DNA of 30,479 nt, taken from Bacteroidales bacterium UBA1223. Lineage in GTDB: Bacteria > Bacteroidota > Bacteroidia > Bacteroidales > P3. Every line of letters begins with the position of its first letter. Position 1 is the stretch's first letter. The stretch covers positions 13,855 to 44,333 of the forward strand of contig DBXB01000040.1 in the NCBI GenBank assembly GCA_002309155.1, in the 5' to 3' direction. Made by a program: the position numbers and the translations under genes. A model generated the notes under the pieces. It did no database searches, was not told where the DNA came from, and was given only the letters and a program-made list of their open reading frames with translations. Positions 8,680-15,654 of this stretch are shown here, one piece after another.

Positions 8680-9120
8680 TTAAAATTTGATTACTATTTT
8701 TGCGATATTGATATCTGAATGCTTGATAATCACAGGTTCCGACGCACTCTTTTTCTTTCCCTCGGGGCGTACGGATATCTCTTCATCATCAGCAGACAGG
8801 AGAGTTCCTGTCACTGTCTCACCATCGAACGTGGTGACAGTGATGTCGCGACCGACATTCTTCTTGTATTGGCGTTTAAGTTTGAGAGGCGAGTCTAGTC
8901 CTGCGGAAGCCACATTGAGTTCAAAATCTTCGACTTCACGGTCTAAGCTATTCTCTATCTTTCGGCTCAGTTCAACACAGTCGTCAATAACAATGCCGTT
9001 GTCGCCATCGATAGCGACATTTATCCTATTGTCACTTGAAATCTTCAGGTCGACAAGAAATTTGTCAGTTCCTGCGAGTTCGTTATTAATTATGTCTAAT
9101 ACAAAAAGTTTATCAATCAT
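8680..9120 (-). CDS. rimP: Ribosome maturation factor RimP
   Basis: RimP assists late maturation of the 30S subunit, particularly binding of ribosomal proteins around S12. The 146-residue product has the two-domain family layout. The N-terminal alpha/beta domain holds the DGDNGIVIDDCVELSRKIENSLD signature, with D and E residues at the usual positions. A C-terminal SH3-like barrel runs from about residue 80 (NVGRDITVTTFDGETVTGTLL). The segment FELNVASAGLDSPL corresponds to the typical YxLEVSSPGLDRPL linker, with A replacing the first S. It is the first gene of rimP-nusA-infB, preceded by a hairpin and a -7 promoter element. Confidence 0.95.
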   Translation of the reverse strand: MIDKLFVLDIINNELAGTDKFLVDLKISSDNRINVAIDGDNGIVIDDCVELSRKIENSLDREVEDFELNVASAGLDSPLKLKRQYKKNVGRDITVTTFDGETVTGTLLSADDEEISVRPEGKKKSASEPVIIKHSDINIAKIVIKF

Positions 9121-9138
9121 CTCTCATAACAATTAAAA

Positions 9139-9158
9139 GAGGGGACTTGCGTCCCCTT
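9139..9158 (-). promoter_or_regulatory. Hairpin in the rimP operon leader
   Basis: AGGGGAC and GTCCCCT pair around a four-base loop, followed on the minus strand by CTTTTAATT before the rimP start. It lies between the proposed promoter and the first codon, so it may act as a weak terminator/attenuator for the operon. The pairing is seen directly; the role is inferred. Confidence 0.55.
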
Positions 9159-9174
9159 CTCACAAAATCCGTTG

Positions 9175-9182
9175 CAAAAATA
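9175..9182 (-). promoter_or_regulatory. Probable -7 element for the rimP-nusA-infB operon
   Basis: On the minus strand TATTTTTG matches the Bacteroidota -7 consensus TAnnTTTG. The expected -33 position 19 bases upstream is not TTTG, so support rests on the -7 element and its position about 55 bases before rimP. Confidence 0.5.
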
Positions 9183-9353
9183 CAAATATTATTTATATAA
9201 TCACCTCTTTTTCTACAAATTGTTTTTAAGAATTTTGTAACAGATTAATTATCAATAGATACACAGAATGAATAATACTCAGGAATAATCCGAAAATCAA
9301 GGAAAAACAACGCATATCTGCAATGATTTCAAGTTTTTTTACCATCAATAGTT

Positions 9354-9465
9354 GTTGAAATGTTGATACGTTGATATGTTGATATGTTGATACGTTGATA
9401 TGTTGATATGTTGATATGTTGATACGTTGATACGTTGATATGTTGATACGTTGATACGTTGATAT
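9354..9465. repeat. Octamer tandem array, 14 units of GTTGATAY
   Basis: One imperfect unit (GTTGAAAT) is followed by 13 exact 8-bp units GTTGATA plus C or T, all in phase, spanning exactly 112 bases. The only variation among the 13 units is C/T at position eight. It lies in the divergent rimP/thyA spacer. Confidence 0.97.
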
Positions 9466-9482
9466 GGATTATGTGTATTGTC

Positions 9483-9520
9483 AATTCACAATTCACGATT
9501 CACCATATCAACTTATCAAC
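9483..9520. repeat. AATTCAC heptamers plus inverted octamers
   Basis: AATTCAC-AATTCAC-GATTCAC (9483-9503, 7-bp period) is followed by ATATCAAC-TTATCAAC (9505-9520). The latter is the reverse complement of GTTGATAA-GTTGATAT, so it can pair with units of the larger array just upstream. Confidence 0.85.
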
Positions 9521-9614
9521 AATAATTTAATTCCATTACTAAAACCTTTTTTCATTTCTTAATAAAATATTTTTACATTCTTTACGTTTTGAAATAATAG
9601 TTTAGCACTAAAAA

Positions 9615-10409
9615 ATGAAACAATATCTTGACTTACTGAAATATGTGATTGACAATGGCGTGCAGAAAAGCGATCGGACTGGTACCGGCACCCGCAGTAT
9701 CTTCGGCTACCAGATGCGATTCCACCTTGACGACGGCTTCCCTCTGCTCACCACCAAGAAATTGCATCTTCGCTCAATAATATACGAACTGCTGTGGTTC
9801 CTTCGCGGTGAGACCAATGTAAAGTATTTGCATGACCATAAGGTAAGTATCTGGGACGAGTGGGCTGACGCCAACGGAGAACTGGGTCCAATCTACGGAC
9901 ACCAGTGGCGCTCCTGGGGCTGTGCCGACGGTTCACATATCGACCAGATAAGCCAGCTCATAGAGCAGATCAAGACCAACCCCGACTCACGCAGACTGCT
10001 TGTGTCGGCATGGAATGTCGCGGAGATTGACCGCATGGCTCTCCCGCCCTGCCATATTCTTTTCCAATTTTATGTTGCCGACGGCCGACTCTCTTGCCAG
10101 CTTTACCAACGTTCCGCCGACATTTTCCTCGGCGTGCCGTTCAACATCGCTTCCTACTCACTGTTCACCATGATGATAGCACAGGCTACGGGACTAAAGT
10201 GCGGCGACTTTGTCCACACCTTCGGTGACGCACATATCTACAACAACCACATCGAGCAATGCCATCTGCAACTGACACGTGAGCCGAGACCACTGCCCAC
10301 CATGCACATCAACCCCGATAAGAAGAACATCTTTGATTTCGATTTTGACGATTTCACATTAGAAAACTACAACCCCCATCCTCATATCAAAGGTGACGTC
10401 TCAGTCTGA
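9615..10409 (+). CDS. thyA: Thymidylate synthase
   Basis: Methylates dUMP to dTMP using 5,10-methylenetetrahydrofolate, which becomes both carbon donor and reductant. Length 264 residues is the same as the E. coli enzyme. The catalytic cysteine is C146 in ALPPCHILFQFYV. The folate/dUMP region reads RSADIFLGVPFNIASYS, and the N-terminal phosphate-binding arginine segment KSDRTGTGT is intact. The C-terminus HPHIKGDVSV is close to the family's HP.IK..(A)V ending. Bacteroidales often place folA (dihydrofolate reductase) next to thyA; here manC follows instead, four bases after the stop, suggesting co-transcription. Confidence 0.98.
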   Translation: MKQYLDLLKYVIDNGVQKSDRTGTGTRSIFGYQMRFHLDDGFPLLTTKKLHLRSIIYELLWFLRGETNVKYLHDHKVSIWDEWADANGELGPIYGHQWRSWGCADGSHIDQISQLIEQIKTNPDSRRLLVSAWNVAEIDRMALPPCHILFQFYVADGRLSCQLYQRSADIFLGVPFNIASYSLFTMMIAQATGLKCGDFVHTFGDAHIYNNHIEQCHLQLTREPRPLPTMHINPDKKNIFDFDFDDFTLENYNPHPHIKGDVSV

Positions 10410-10413
10410 AAGT

Positions 10414-11502
10414 ATGGCACATCTAAATCCAAATAATTTTTGCATCATCATGGCTGGCGGCATCGGGAGCCGCTTCTGGCCTCTTTGCTCTGTCTCCAAA
10501 CCAAAGCAGTTTCTGGATCTTATGGGCACTGGCGTATCATTGATTCAGGACACATTCCGTCGCTTCGAATCCATCTGCCCACGTGAGAACATCATCATTG
10601 TCACCACCAAAGCTCACGAGTCGCTGGTACGCAAACAAATACCGGACCTGTTAGACTATCAGGTGCTGTGCGAGCCTTTCCGTCGCAACACCGCACCCTG
10701 CATAGCCTATGCGGCTTCTGTGATATCCCAAATCAATCCAAACGCTAATATTGTTGTCACACCTTCCGACCACGCCATATTCGGCGCCGCAGAATTTGAG
10801 AGCAACATCAACACTGCCATAAAGACTGTCGACAATCACGACTGGATAGTCACCATAGGTGCCAAACCTGTAAACCCCAGCATAAAATACGGTTATATCC
10901 AATTCAGGGAATCAGGCATCAAAGACTCCTCAACACGAATCCACAAAGCCATCACCTTCGTCGAAAAGCCCCCTATCGAGATGGCTCGTCAATTCATCTC
11001 CTCGGAGGAGTTTCTCTGGAACACCGGCATTTTTATCTGGCGTCTGCCCGTACTGAAAGAAGCATTCCAAAGATTCCTGCCACAGATTGCCAACAGCTTC
11101 TTCTCCCTGGACTTTGAGACCTCCGCCAAACACCTTAAAGAGGTATACACACAAGCTCAGACTATATCAGTCGACTACGGTATAATCGAGAAAGCCGACA
11201 ACGTTTATGTACTGGAAGCCGACTTCGGTTGGTCGGACGTAGAGACCTGGGACTCTCTGCATATGGCAAAACCCCAAGACAGCAACAGAAATGTCATCTC
11301 GTCAGGACATGTACTCACGTACGATTCCAGTGACTGCATCATTCACCTGAATTCCGAAAAATATGCAGTAATTCAAGGTCTCGACGGATATATAGTCGCG
11401 GCGGGTGCTGACACCCTCCTGATTTGTCGTCGCGACCAAGAGGAGCAACTTATGAAATACAACTCCGACATAGAATTATTGAAATCAAGCAAAAAATCTT
11501 AA
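10414..11502 (+). CDS. manC: Mannose-1-phosphate guanylyltransferase
   Basis: Makes GDP-mannose from mannose-1-phosphate and GTP, precursor for GDP-sugars of capsule, lipopolysaccharide and glycoproteins. The nucleotidyltransferase signature GGIGSRFWP lies at residues 15-23. VEKPP is the metal/sugar-binding region, and NTGIFIWR and GWSDVETWDSL are typical family landmarks. At 362 residues it is the short form without the fused phosphomannose isomerase domain found in long ManC/AlgA proteins. The ATG at 10414 was chosen over an in-frame GTG at 10393, because the latter overlaps thyA and adds seven residues that do not look like the family. Together with the phosphohexomutase at 25736 it could supply GDP-mannose, if that enzyme makes mannose-1-phosphate. 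Confidence 0.94.
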   Translation: MAHLNPNNFCIIMAGGIGSRFWPLCSVSKPKQFLDLMGTGVSLIQDTFRRFESICPRENIIIVTTKAHESLVRKQIPDLLDYQVLCEPFRRNTAPCIAYAASVISQINPNANIVVTPSDHAIFGAAEFESNINTAIKTVDNHDWIVTIGAKPVNPSIKYGYIQFRESGIKDSSTRIHKAITFVEKPPIEMARQFISSEEFLWNTGIFIWRLPVLKEAFQRFLPQIANSFFSLDFETSAKHLKEVYTQAQTISVDYGIIEKADNVYVLEADFGWSDVETWDSLHMAKPQDSNRNVISSGHVLTYDSSDCIIHLNSEKYAVIQGLDGYIVAAGADTLLICRRDQEEQLMKYNSDIELLKSSKKS

Positions 11503-11517
11503 CAACTATACAATATA

Positions 11518-12927
11518 ATGGATAAACGCATACCTATAGTTCAACTATTCAAGAGTCCGACCGACTCTCTGATAGACACAACCATAAATGTCAAAGGATG
11601 GGTCCGCACCAAACGCGGCAACAAGAACGTGGCGTTCATAGCCTTGAATGACGGCTCTATAATCACCAACCTTCAGGTAGTGGTGGATCTCGCCAAATTC
11701 GACGACGACCTTATGAGAAGAATCACCACAGGCGCCTGCCTCAGTGTCGACGGCAAGTTGGTCAAAAGCCAAGGGGCTGGCCAATCCGTGGAAGTCCAGG
11801 CTGAGAACATCGTCATCTACGGCGAAGCCGATCCCGAGAGCTACCCCTTGCAGAAAAAGGGACACTCGATGGAATTCCTTCGTGAGATAGGACACCTGCG
11901 TCCACGCACCAACACTTTCGGCGCCGTGATGCGTATGAGACACCACATGGCTTACGCCATCCACACCTTCTTCCATCAGAAGGGATTCTTCTACTTCCAC
12001 ACCCCACTCATCACTGCCAGCGATTGCGAGGGTGCCGGCGAGATGTTCCAAGTCACAACCCTTGACGTCAGCAACCCGCCGAGACGCGAAGATGGCTCCA
12101 TAGACTATGAGCAGGACTTCTTCGGCAAACAGACTGCCCTCACTGTCAGCGGTCAGCTTGAAGGTGAGCTCGGCGCCACTTCTCTCGGTGCCATCTACAC
12201 CTTCGGACCCACATTCCGCGCAGAGAACAGCAACACTCCCCGACATCTCGCTGAGTTCTGGATGATTGAACCCGAGATGGCTTTCTACGACCTCGACGAC
12301 CTCACCGCACTTGAGGAGGAATTCATAAAGTTCCTTGTCAAATGGGCGCTCGACCACTGCCAGGAAGATCTGGAATTCCTGAACAACATGATCGACAAAG
12401 GTCTCATCGAACGTCTCAAAAGCGTCATCAGCACCGACTTTGTCCGTCTGCCCTATACCGAAGGCATCAAAATCCTTGAAGAGGCCGTTGCAAAAGGTCA
12501 TAAATTTGAGTTCCCCGTCAGCTGGGGTGTCGACCTGGCAAGTGAGCACGAAAGATTCCTTGTCGAAGAGCATTTCAAGAAACCTGTCATTATGATTGAC
12601 TACCCGAAGGAGATCAAAGCCTTCTACATGAAGCAGAATGCCGACGGCAAGACCGTGCAGGGTACCGACGTGCTCTTCCCGCAGATCGGCGAGATAATTG
12701 GAGGCTCGGTTCGTGAAGAGAGTTACGACAAGCTGATGACGGCAATCAATGAGCGCAATATCCCCATGAAAGACATGTGGTGGTATCTCGACACCCGTCG
12801 CTATGGCACCTGCCCACACGCCGGCTTCGGTCTGGGCTTCGAGCGCCTCATGCTCTTCGTGACAGGAATGGCGAACATCCGCGACGTCATCCCCTTCCCG
12901 AGGACACCCAAGACCGCCGAGTTCTGA
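11518..12927 (+). CDS. asnS: Asparaginyl-tRNA synthetase
   Basis: Class IIb synthetase that charges tRNA-Asn with asparagine. The 469 residues comprise an N-terminal OB-fold anticodon-binding domain (about 15-120, with INVKGWVRTKRGNKNVAFIALNDGS) and a class II catalytic domain. Motif 2 is FRAENSNTPRHLAEFWMIEPE, and the last part (HLAEFWMIEPE) is characteristic of AsnRS rather than AspRS. Motif 3 is GFGLGFERLMLFVTG near the C-terminus. It sits 15 bases after manC and its stop codon overlaps the ribD start by one base (TGATG), so the three genes are probably translated from one mRNA. Confidence 0.98.
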   Translation: MDKRIPIVQLFKSPTDSLIDTTINVKGWVRTKRGNKNVAFIALNDGSIITNLQVVVDLAKFDDDLMRRITTGACLSVDGKLVKSQGAGQSVEVQAENIVIYGEADPESYPLQKKGHSMEFLREIGHLRPRTNTFGAVMRMRHHMAYAIHTFFHQKGFFYFHTPLITASDCEGAGEMFQVTTLDVSNPPRREDGSIDYEQDFFGKQTALTVSGQLEGELGATSLGAIYTFGPTFRAENSNTPRHLAEFWMIEPEMAFYDLDDLTALEEEFIKFLVKWALDHCQEDLEFLNNMIDKGLIERLKSVISTDFVRLPYTEGIKILEEAVAKGHKFEFPVSWGVDLASEHERFLVEEHFKKPVIMIDYPKEIKAFYMKQNADGKTVQGTDVLFPQIGEIIGGSVREESYDKLMTAINERNIPMKDMWWYLDTRRYGTCPHAGFGLGFERLMLFVTGMANIRDVIPFPRTPKTAEF

Positions 12928-13850
12928 TGAACTCCGACCAAGAATATATGCAACGCTGCCTGCAACTGGCAGCCAACGGGTTGGGGCGAGTGCGTCCCAA
13001 CCCGTTGGTCGGTTGTGTAATAGTCAAAGATGGCGTTATCGTCAGCGAAGGCTATCATCAGGAATATGGTCACAACCACGCCGAACGCAACGCAATTCTC
13101 AATTCCCAATCCTCAGTTCTCAATTCCACACTATACGTCAATCTCGAGCCCTGTTCTCATCAGGGTCTCACTCCCCCCTGCGCCGATCTTATAATTGAGA
13201 AAGGAATCCGTAAAGTTGTCTGCTGCAACGACGACCCCAACCCTCTCGTTGCCGGTAAAGGCTTCGCCAAACTCGAAGCCGCAGGCATTGAAGTCGTGCG
13301 TCACATCCTCGAGGATGAGGGACGTAGACTGAACCGACGCTTTTTCACATTCATGGAAAAGCGTCGACCATACATCATCCTGAAATGGGCACAGACCTCC
13401 GATGGATTCATGGCGCCAGAGGGGAGAAGGAACTACTGGATCAGCAGCCAGCGACAAAACATCCTCAACCATCGATGGCGCTCCGAAGAGGCAGCCATAC
13501 TTATCGGCTCACAGACCTATATCGACGACAAACCGCAACTAACCACACGCCATTATAACGGACTCAACCCGACACCCATAGTCCTAGACCGCAGATGTCG
13601 TTTGAAGGATGTGCCAAGTCATTGGCTACATCTACATTCTGCAACGCTCGACGAAGTCGTGCGACAACTTTTCGACCTGAAGATTCAATCGGTTATTGTT
13701 GAGGGCGGTCGCGCCGTTCTCGATAGTTTTATCTCCGAAGGACTGTACGACGAGATACGCATCCTCCGAAGTTCAGTAAGATTCGGTGTCGGACTGCAGG
13801 CTCCCGACATATCGTCACTGGACAAAACCCGGATACAGTTCTTCGACTGA
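12927..13850 (+). CDS. ribD: Bifunctional riboflavin biosynthesis deaminase/reductase RibD
   Basis: RibD deaminates then reduces the pyrimidine intermediate formed from GTP in riboflavin synthesis. The N-terminal cytidine-deaminase-like zinc domain has HAE at residues 51-53 and PCSHQGLTPPC at 75-85, giving ligands H51, C76 and C85 and catalytic E53. The reductase domain begins near residue 148 (RPYIILKWAQTSDGF) and includes VIVEGGRAVLDSFI. At 307 residues it is on the short side for RibD (often 310-370) but both domains are present. The ATG at 12927 overlaps the asnS stop. Residues 56-67, between the zinc motifs, are encoded by a heptanucleotide tandem array, which is unusual for an essential-pathway gene. 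Confidence 0.95.
   Translation: MNSDQEYMQRCLQLAANGLGRVRPNPLVGCVIVKDGVIVSEGYHQEYGHNHAERNAILNSQSSVLNSTLYVNLEPCSHQGLTPPCADLIIEKGIRKVVCCNDDPNPLVAGKGFAKLEAAGIEVVRHILEDEGRRLNRRFFTFMEKRRPYIILKWAQTSDGFMAPEGRRNYWISSQRQNILNHRWRSEEAAILIGSQTYIDDKPQLTTRHYNGLNPTPIVLDRRCRLKDVPSHWLHLHSATLDEVVRQLFDLKIQSVIVEGGRAVLDSFISEGLYDEIRILRSSVRFGVGLQAPDISSLDKTRIQFFD
13093..13127 (+). repeat. Heptamer tandem array inside ribD
   Basis: Five contiguous 7-bp units: CAATTCT, CAATTCC, CAATCCT, CAGTTCT, CAATTCC. They encode ribD residues 56-67, in the loop between HAE and the PCxxxxxxxxC motif. Seven is not a multiple of three, so gain or loss of one unit would shift the frame. Confidence 0.92.
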
Positions 13851-13855
13851 ACCGG

Positions 13856-14698
13856 TCATCCCATCATACTTATCAAATCAGGAATACATTCCTCGAAACG
13901 CACACTATACCAGTGCTCACACTGATGACCCACGGTATGGCGTATGCAGTCCACTGTAAAATCGACGGCAATACGTATCGACCTCTCGAGACTGTAGTTA
14001 TGCACCAATGCCCCAGTCAATGTTGCGGAGAAGACATCGCCGGTAGAATGGAAATATCCCGGTATGTTCTCTGAGAAATAGGTGAAAGTCTCACCCGTCT
14101 CCCTATCAAAAGCCACCACGCCCTGTTTGTCGGGCGTATAACTGACACCTGTAAGTATGATATGTCTGGCGCCAAGCTCAGACAGACGTTTCAGCAATTC
14201 ACCGACATAAGACTCATCATAACCGCCTTCCCTGCATTCCTCACCCAGCAGCAATGCCGCCTCAGTCATATTTGGCTTTATAACATCAGCATTGTTACAT
14301 AAACGGCACATCTCCTTGGCAAAGTCGCTATTAAAACCTTTATAGAACTGCCCCTTGTCACCGAGAACAGGGTCAACGATGATTTTATTGTCAGGAGTGG
14401 AAAACTCCGTAAAGAAATCCAGCACCATGCCCACCTGCTCCTTCGAACCCAGGTAGCCAGTGCTGATGGCGTCGAAATGCAGTCCCAGCCGTTTCCAGTG
14501 CGCCGCAATATTTGGAATATCCGCGGTCAGGTCATGATATGTATAACCCTCAAATCCAGAACCAGTGTGAGTCGAGAGTACCGCTGTGGGAATAACACAA
14601 GTCTCAATCCCCATAGTCGAGATGATCGGCAACGCCACAGTGAGCGAGCACTTGCCGAAACATGAAATATCTTGTATTGAAACTATTCTTTTCATCAT
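13856..14698 (-). CDS. Pyridoxal/pyridoxamine kinase (ribokinase-like)
   Basis: Phosphorylates pyridoxal, pyridoxine or pyridoxamine with ATP in vitamin B6 salvage. The 280-residue protein starts MKRIVSIQDISCFGKCSLTV, close to the family's opening around the substrate loop. VDPVLGDKG (about 108-116) and KPNMTEA (about 141-147) are PdxY/PdxK landmarks. STGDVFSATLTG (about 218-229) carries the glycine-rich anion hole and catalytic Asp (D221). The first two codons are both ATG, so either may be the start. PdxK and PdxY cannot be told apart confidently from sequence alone, so no symbol is given. It converges on ribD with only five bases between stop codons and no hairpin. Confidence 0.92.
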   Translation of the reverse strand: MMKRIVSIQDISCFGKCSLTVALPIISTMGIETCVIPTAVLSTHTGSGFEGYTYHDLTADIPNIAAHWKRLGLHFDAISTGYLGSKEQVGMVLDFFTEFSTPDNKIIVDPVLGDKGQFYKGFNSDFAKEMCRLCNNADVIKPNMTEAALLLGEECREGGYDESYVGELLKRLSELGARHIILTGVSYTPDKQGVVAFDRETGETFTYFSENIPGYFHSTGDVFSATLTGALVHNYSLERSIRIAVDFTVDCIRHTVGHQCEHWYSVRFEECIPDLISMMG

Positions 14699-14767
14699 TG
14701 CCGTAACGACCGAGTGTTCTATTTATTGCCCAATGTAAAAAAACTGATTGCCCATAACAATAATAAC

Positions 14768-14833
14768 CCTTCCCACACGTTAAGGGAAGGTTCGAAAGGT
14801 TTGAAAGGTTGAAAAGGTTCGAAAGGTTCAAGA
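14768..14833. repeat. Hairpin plus nonamer array upstream of pdxK-like gene
   Basis: CCTTCCC (14768-14774) pairs with GGGAAGG (14784-14790). From 14789 five 9-bp units follow: GGTTCGAAA, GGTTTGAAA, GGTTGAAAA, GGTTCGAAA, GGTTCAAGA. The spacer (14699-14923) lies between divergent genes, and no clear promoter consensus was found in it. Confidence 0.85.
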
Positions 14834-14923
14834 TTGAAAAAACACGTTATACCTTTTATTTTTAATTATTACTAAAGAAATCTATTAATCATCATTGTTA
14901 TTAACCATAATTCTTAATTTACC

Positions 14924-15628
14924 ATGAGCGACAACCAAACCCCTGTCAAAAGAAACTATTTCATCGGCATCTGCATAGTACTTGCCGCTTTCGTCCTCGG
15001 TCTCATGCTTGTCTGGACCGTGAAAACCCTTAAATCCTTCGATGACACTGTCACAGTCCGCGGACTTTGTGAACGTGAAGTACCCGCCGACCGCGCCGTG
15101 CTGCGTATCAACTACACAGCCCAGGACAACGAACTTGAGACTCTGCGCTCCACAGTAGAGAACAACGACCAGGCGATCATCGACCTCATCAAGAAGGCCG
15201 GCATCAGCGACGACGAGATCAAGTTCACCACCGCCAGTTTCAACGACCGCTACAGCGACTATTACACCAATAACATCCGCTTCCGCTACACCGCCCACCA
15301 GACCATCAGCGTTTTCAGTTCGAAGATGGATGTTATCAGCAAACTGCTCAAGTCCATCGACGGCGACTTGCTGAAAAAGGACATCATCTCCAGCAGTTAT
15401 GCCAACTACGAGTACAACGGACTCAACGACATCAAGCCCTCAATGATTGCCGAAAGTCTGGAGAAAGCCCGCGAGAGCGCCGAAGAGTTCGCCAAGAACA
15501 GCCACAGCAAGATTGGCAAGATGCGCACAGCGTCACAGGGCTACTTCGAGATTGACGACCTTGACGAAAATACGCCACAAATCAAGAAGATTCGTGTCGT
15601 AACAACAGTAGAGTACTACCTCAAATAA
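14924..15628 (+). CDS. SIMPL-domain (DUF541) membrane-anchored protein
   Basis: A 234-residue protein with a short cytoplasmic N-terminus, one transmembrane helix (about residues 12-34, YFIGICIVLAAFVLGLML) and a periplasmic SIMPL domain to the C-terminus. Family features include VTVRGLCEREVPADRAVLRI at the start of the domain, IDLIKKAGISDDEIKFTTASFNDRYS, and the closing VRVVTTVEYYL-like strand. SIMPL domains (BP26/OMP28 relatives) form oligomeric channel-like rings in Brucella, but the biochemical role of Bacteroidota members is unknown. The next gene follows after 26 bases, so the pair is probably one transcription unit. Confidence 0.93.
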   Translation: MSDNQTPVKRNYFIGICIVLAAFVLGLMLVWTVKTLKSFDDTVTVRGLCEREVPADRAVLRINYTAQDNELETLRSTVENNDQAIIDLIKKAGISDDEIKFTTASFNDRYSDYYTNNIRFRYTAHQTISVFSSKMDVISKLLKSIDGDLLKKDIISSSYANYEYNGLNDIKPSMIAESLEKARESAEEFAKNSHSKIGKMRTASQGYFEIDDLDENTPQIKKIRVVTTVEYYLK

Positions 15629-15654
15629 TACCCTGCACATACAACCTCTGTTGC

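Larger units (their letters stand above)
9121..9614. other. Divergent repeat-rich spacer between rimP and thyA
   Basis: About 494 bases without a supported gene. From the rimP side it holds the leader hairpin, a -7 promoter element for rimP, AT-rich sequence, the 14-unit octamer array (9354-9465), a 7-bp AATTCAC array (9483-9503), two octamers in inverted orientation (9505-9520), and an AT-rich stretch up to thyA. No strong thyA promoter was found; TACGTTTTG near 9582-9590 is only a near match to TAnnTTTG. Confidence 0.8.

Noticed and set aside
9354..9520. Possible CRISPR array
   Set aside because: The 8-bp units are contiguous with no spacers, and no cas gene is nearby; it is a simple tandem array.
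10393..10413. GTG start for manC inside thyA
   Set aside because: The ATG at 10414 lies right after the thyA stop and gives a normal family N-terminus.
11545..12819. A 424-codon open frame on - opposite asnS
   Set aside because: Antisense to a complete AsnRS, with no recognisable domain or start context.
12777..12926. N-terminal extension of ribD from an upstream start
   Set aside because: It overlaps the end of asnS out of frame and adds 50 residues unlike RibD; the ATG at 12927 gives the normal N-terminus.
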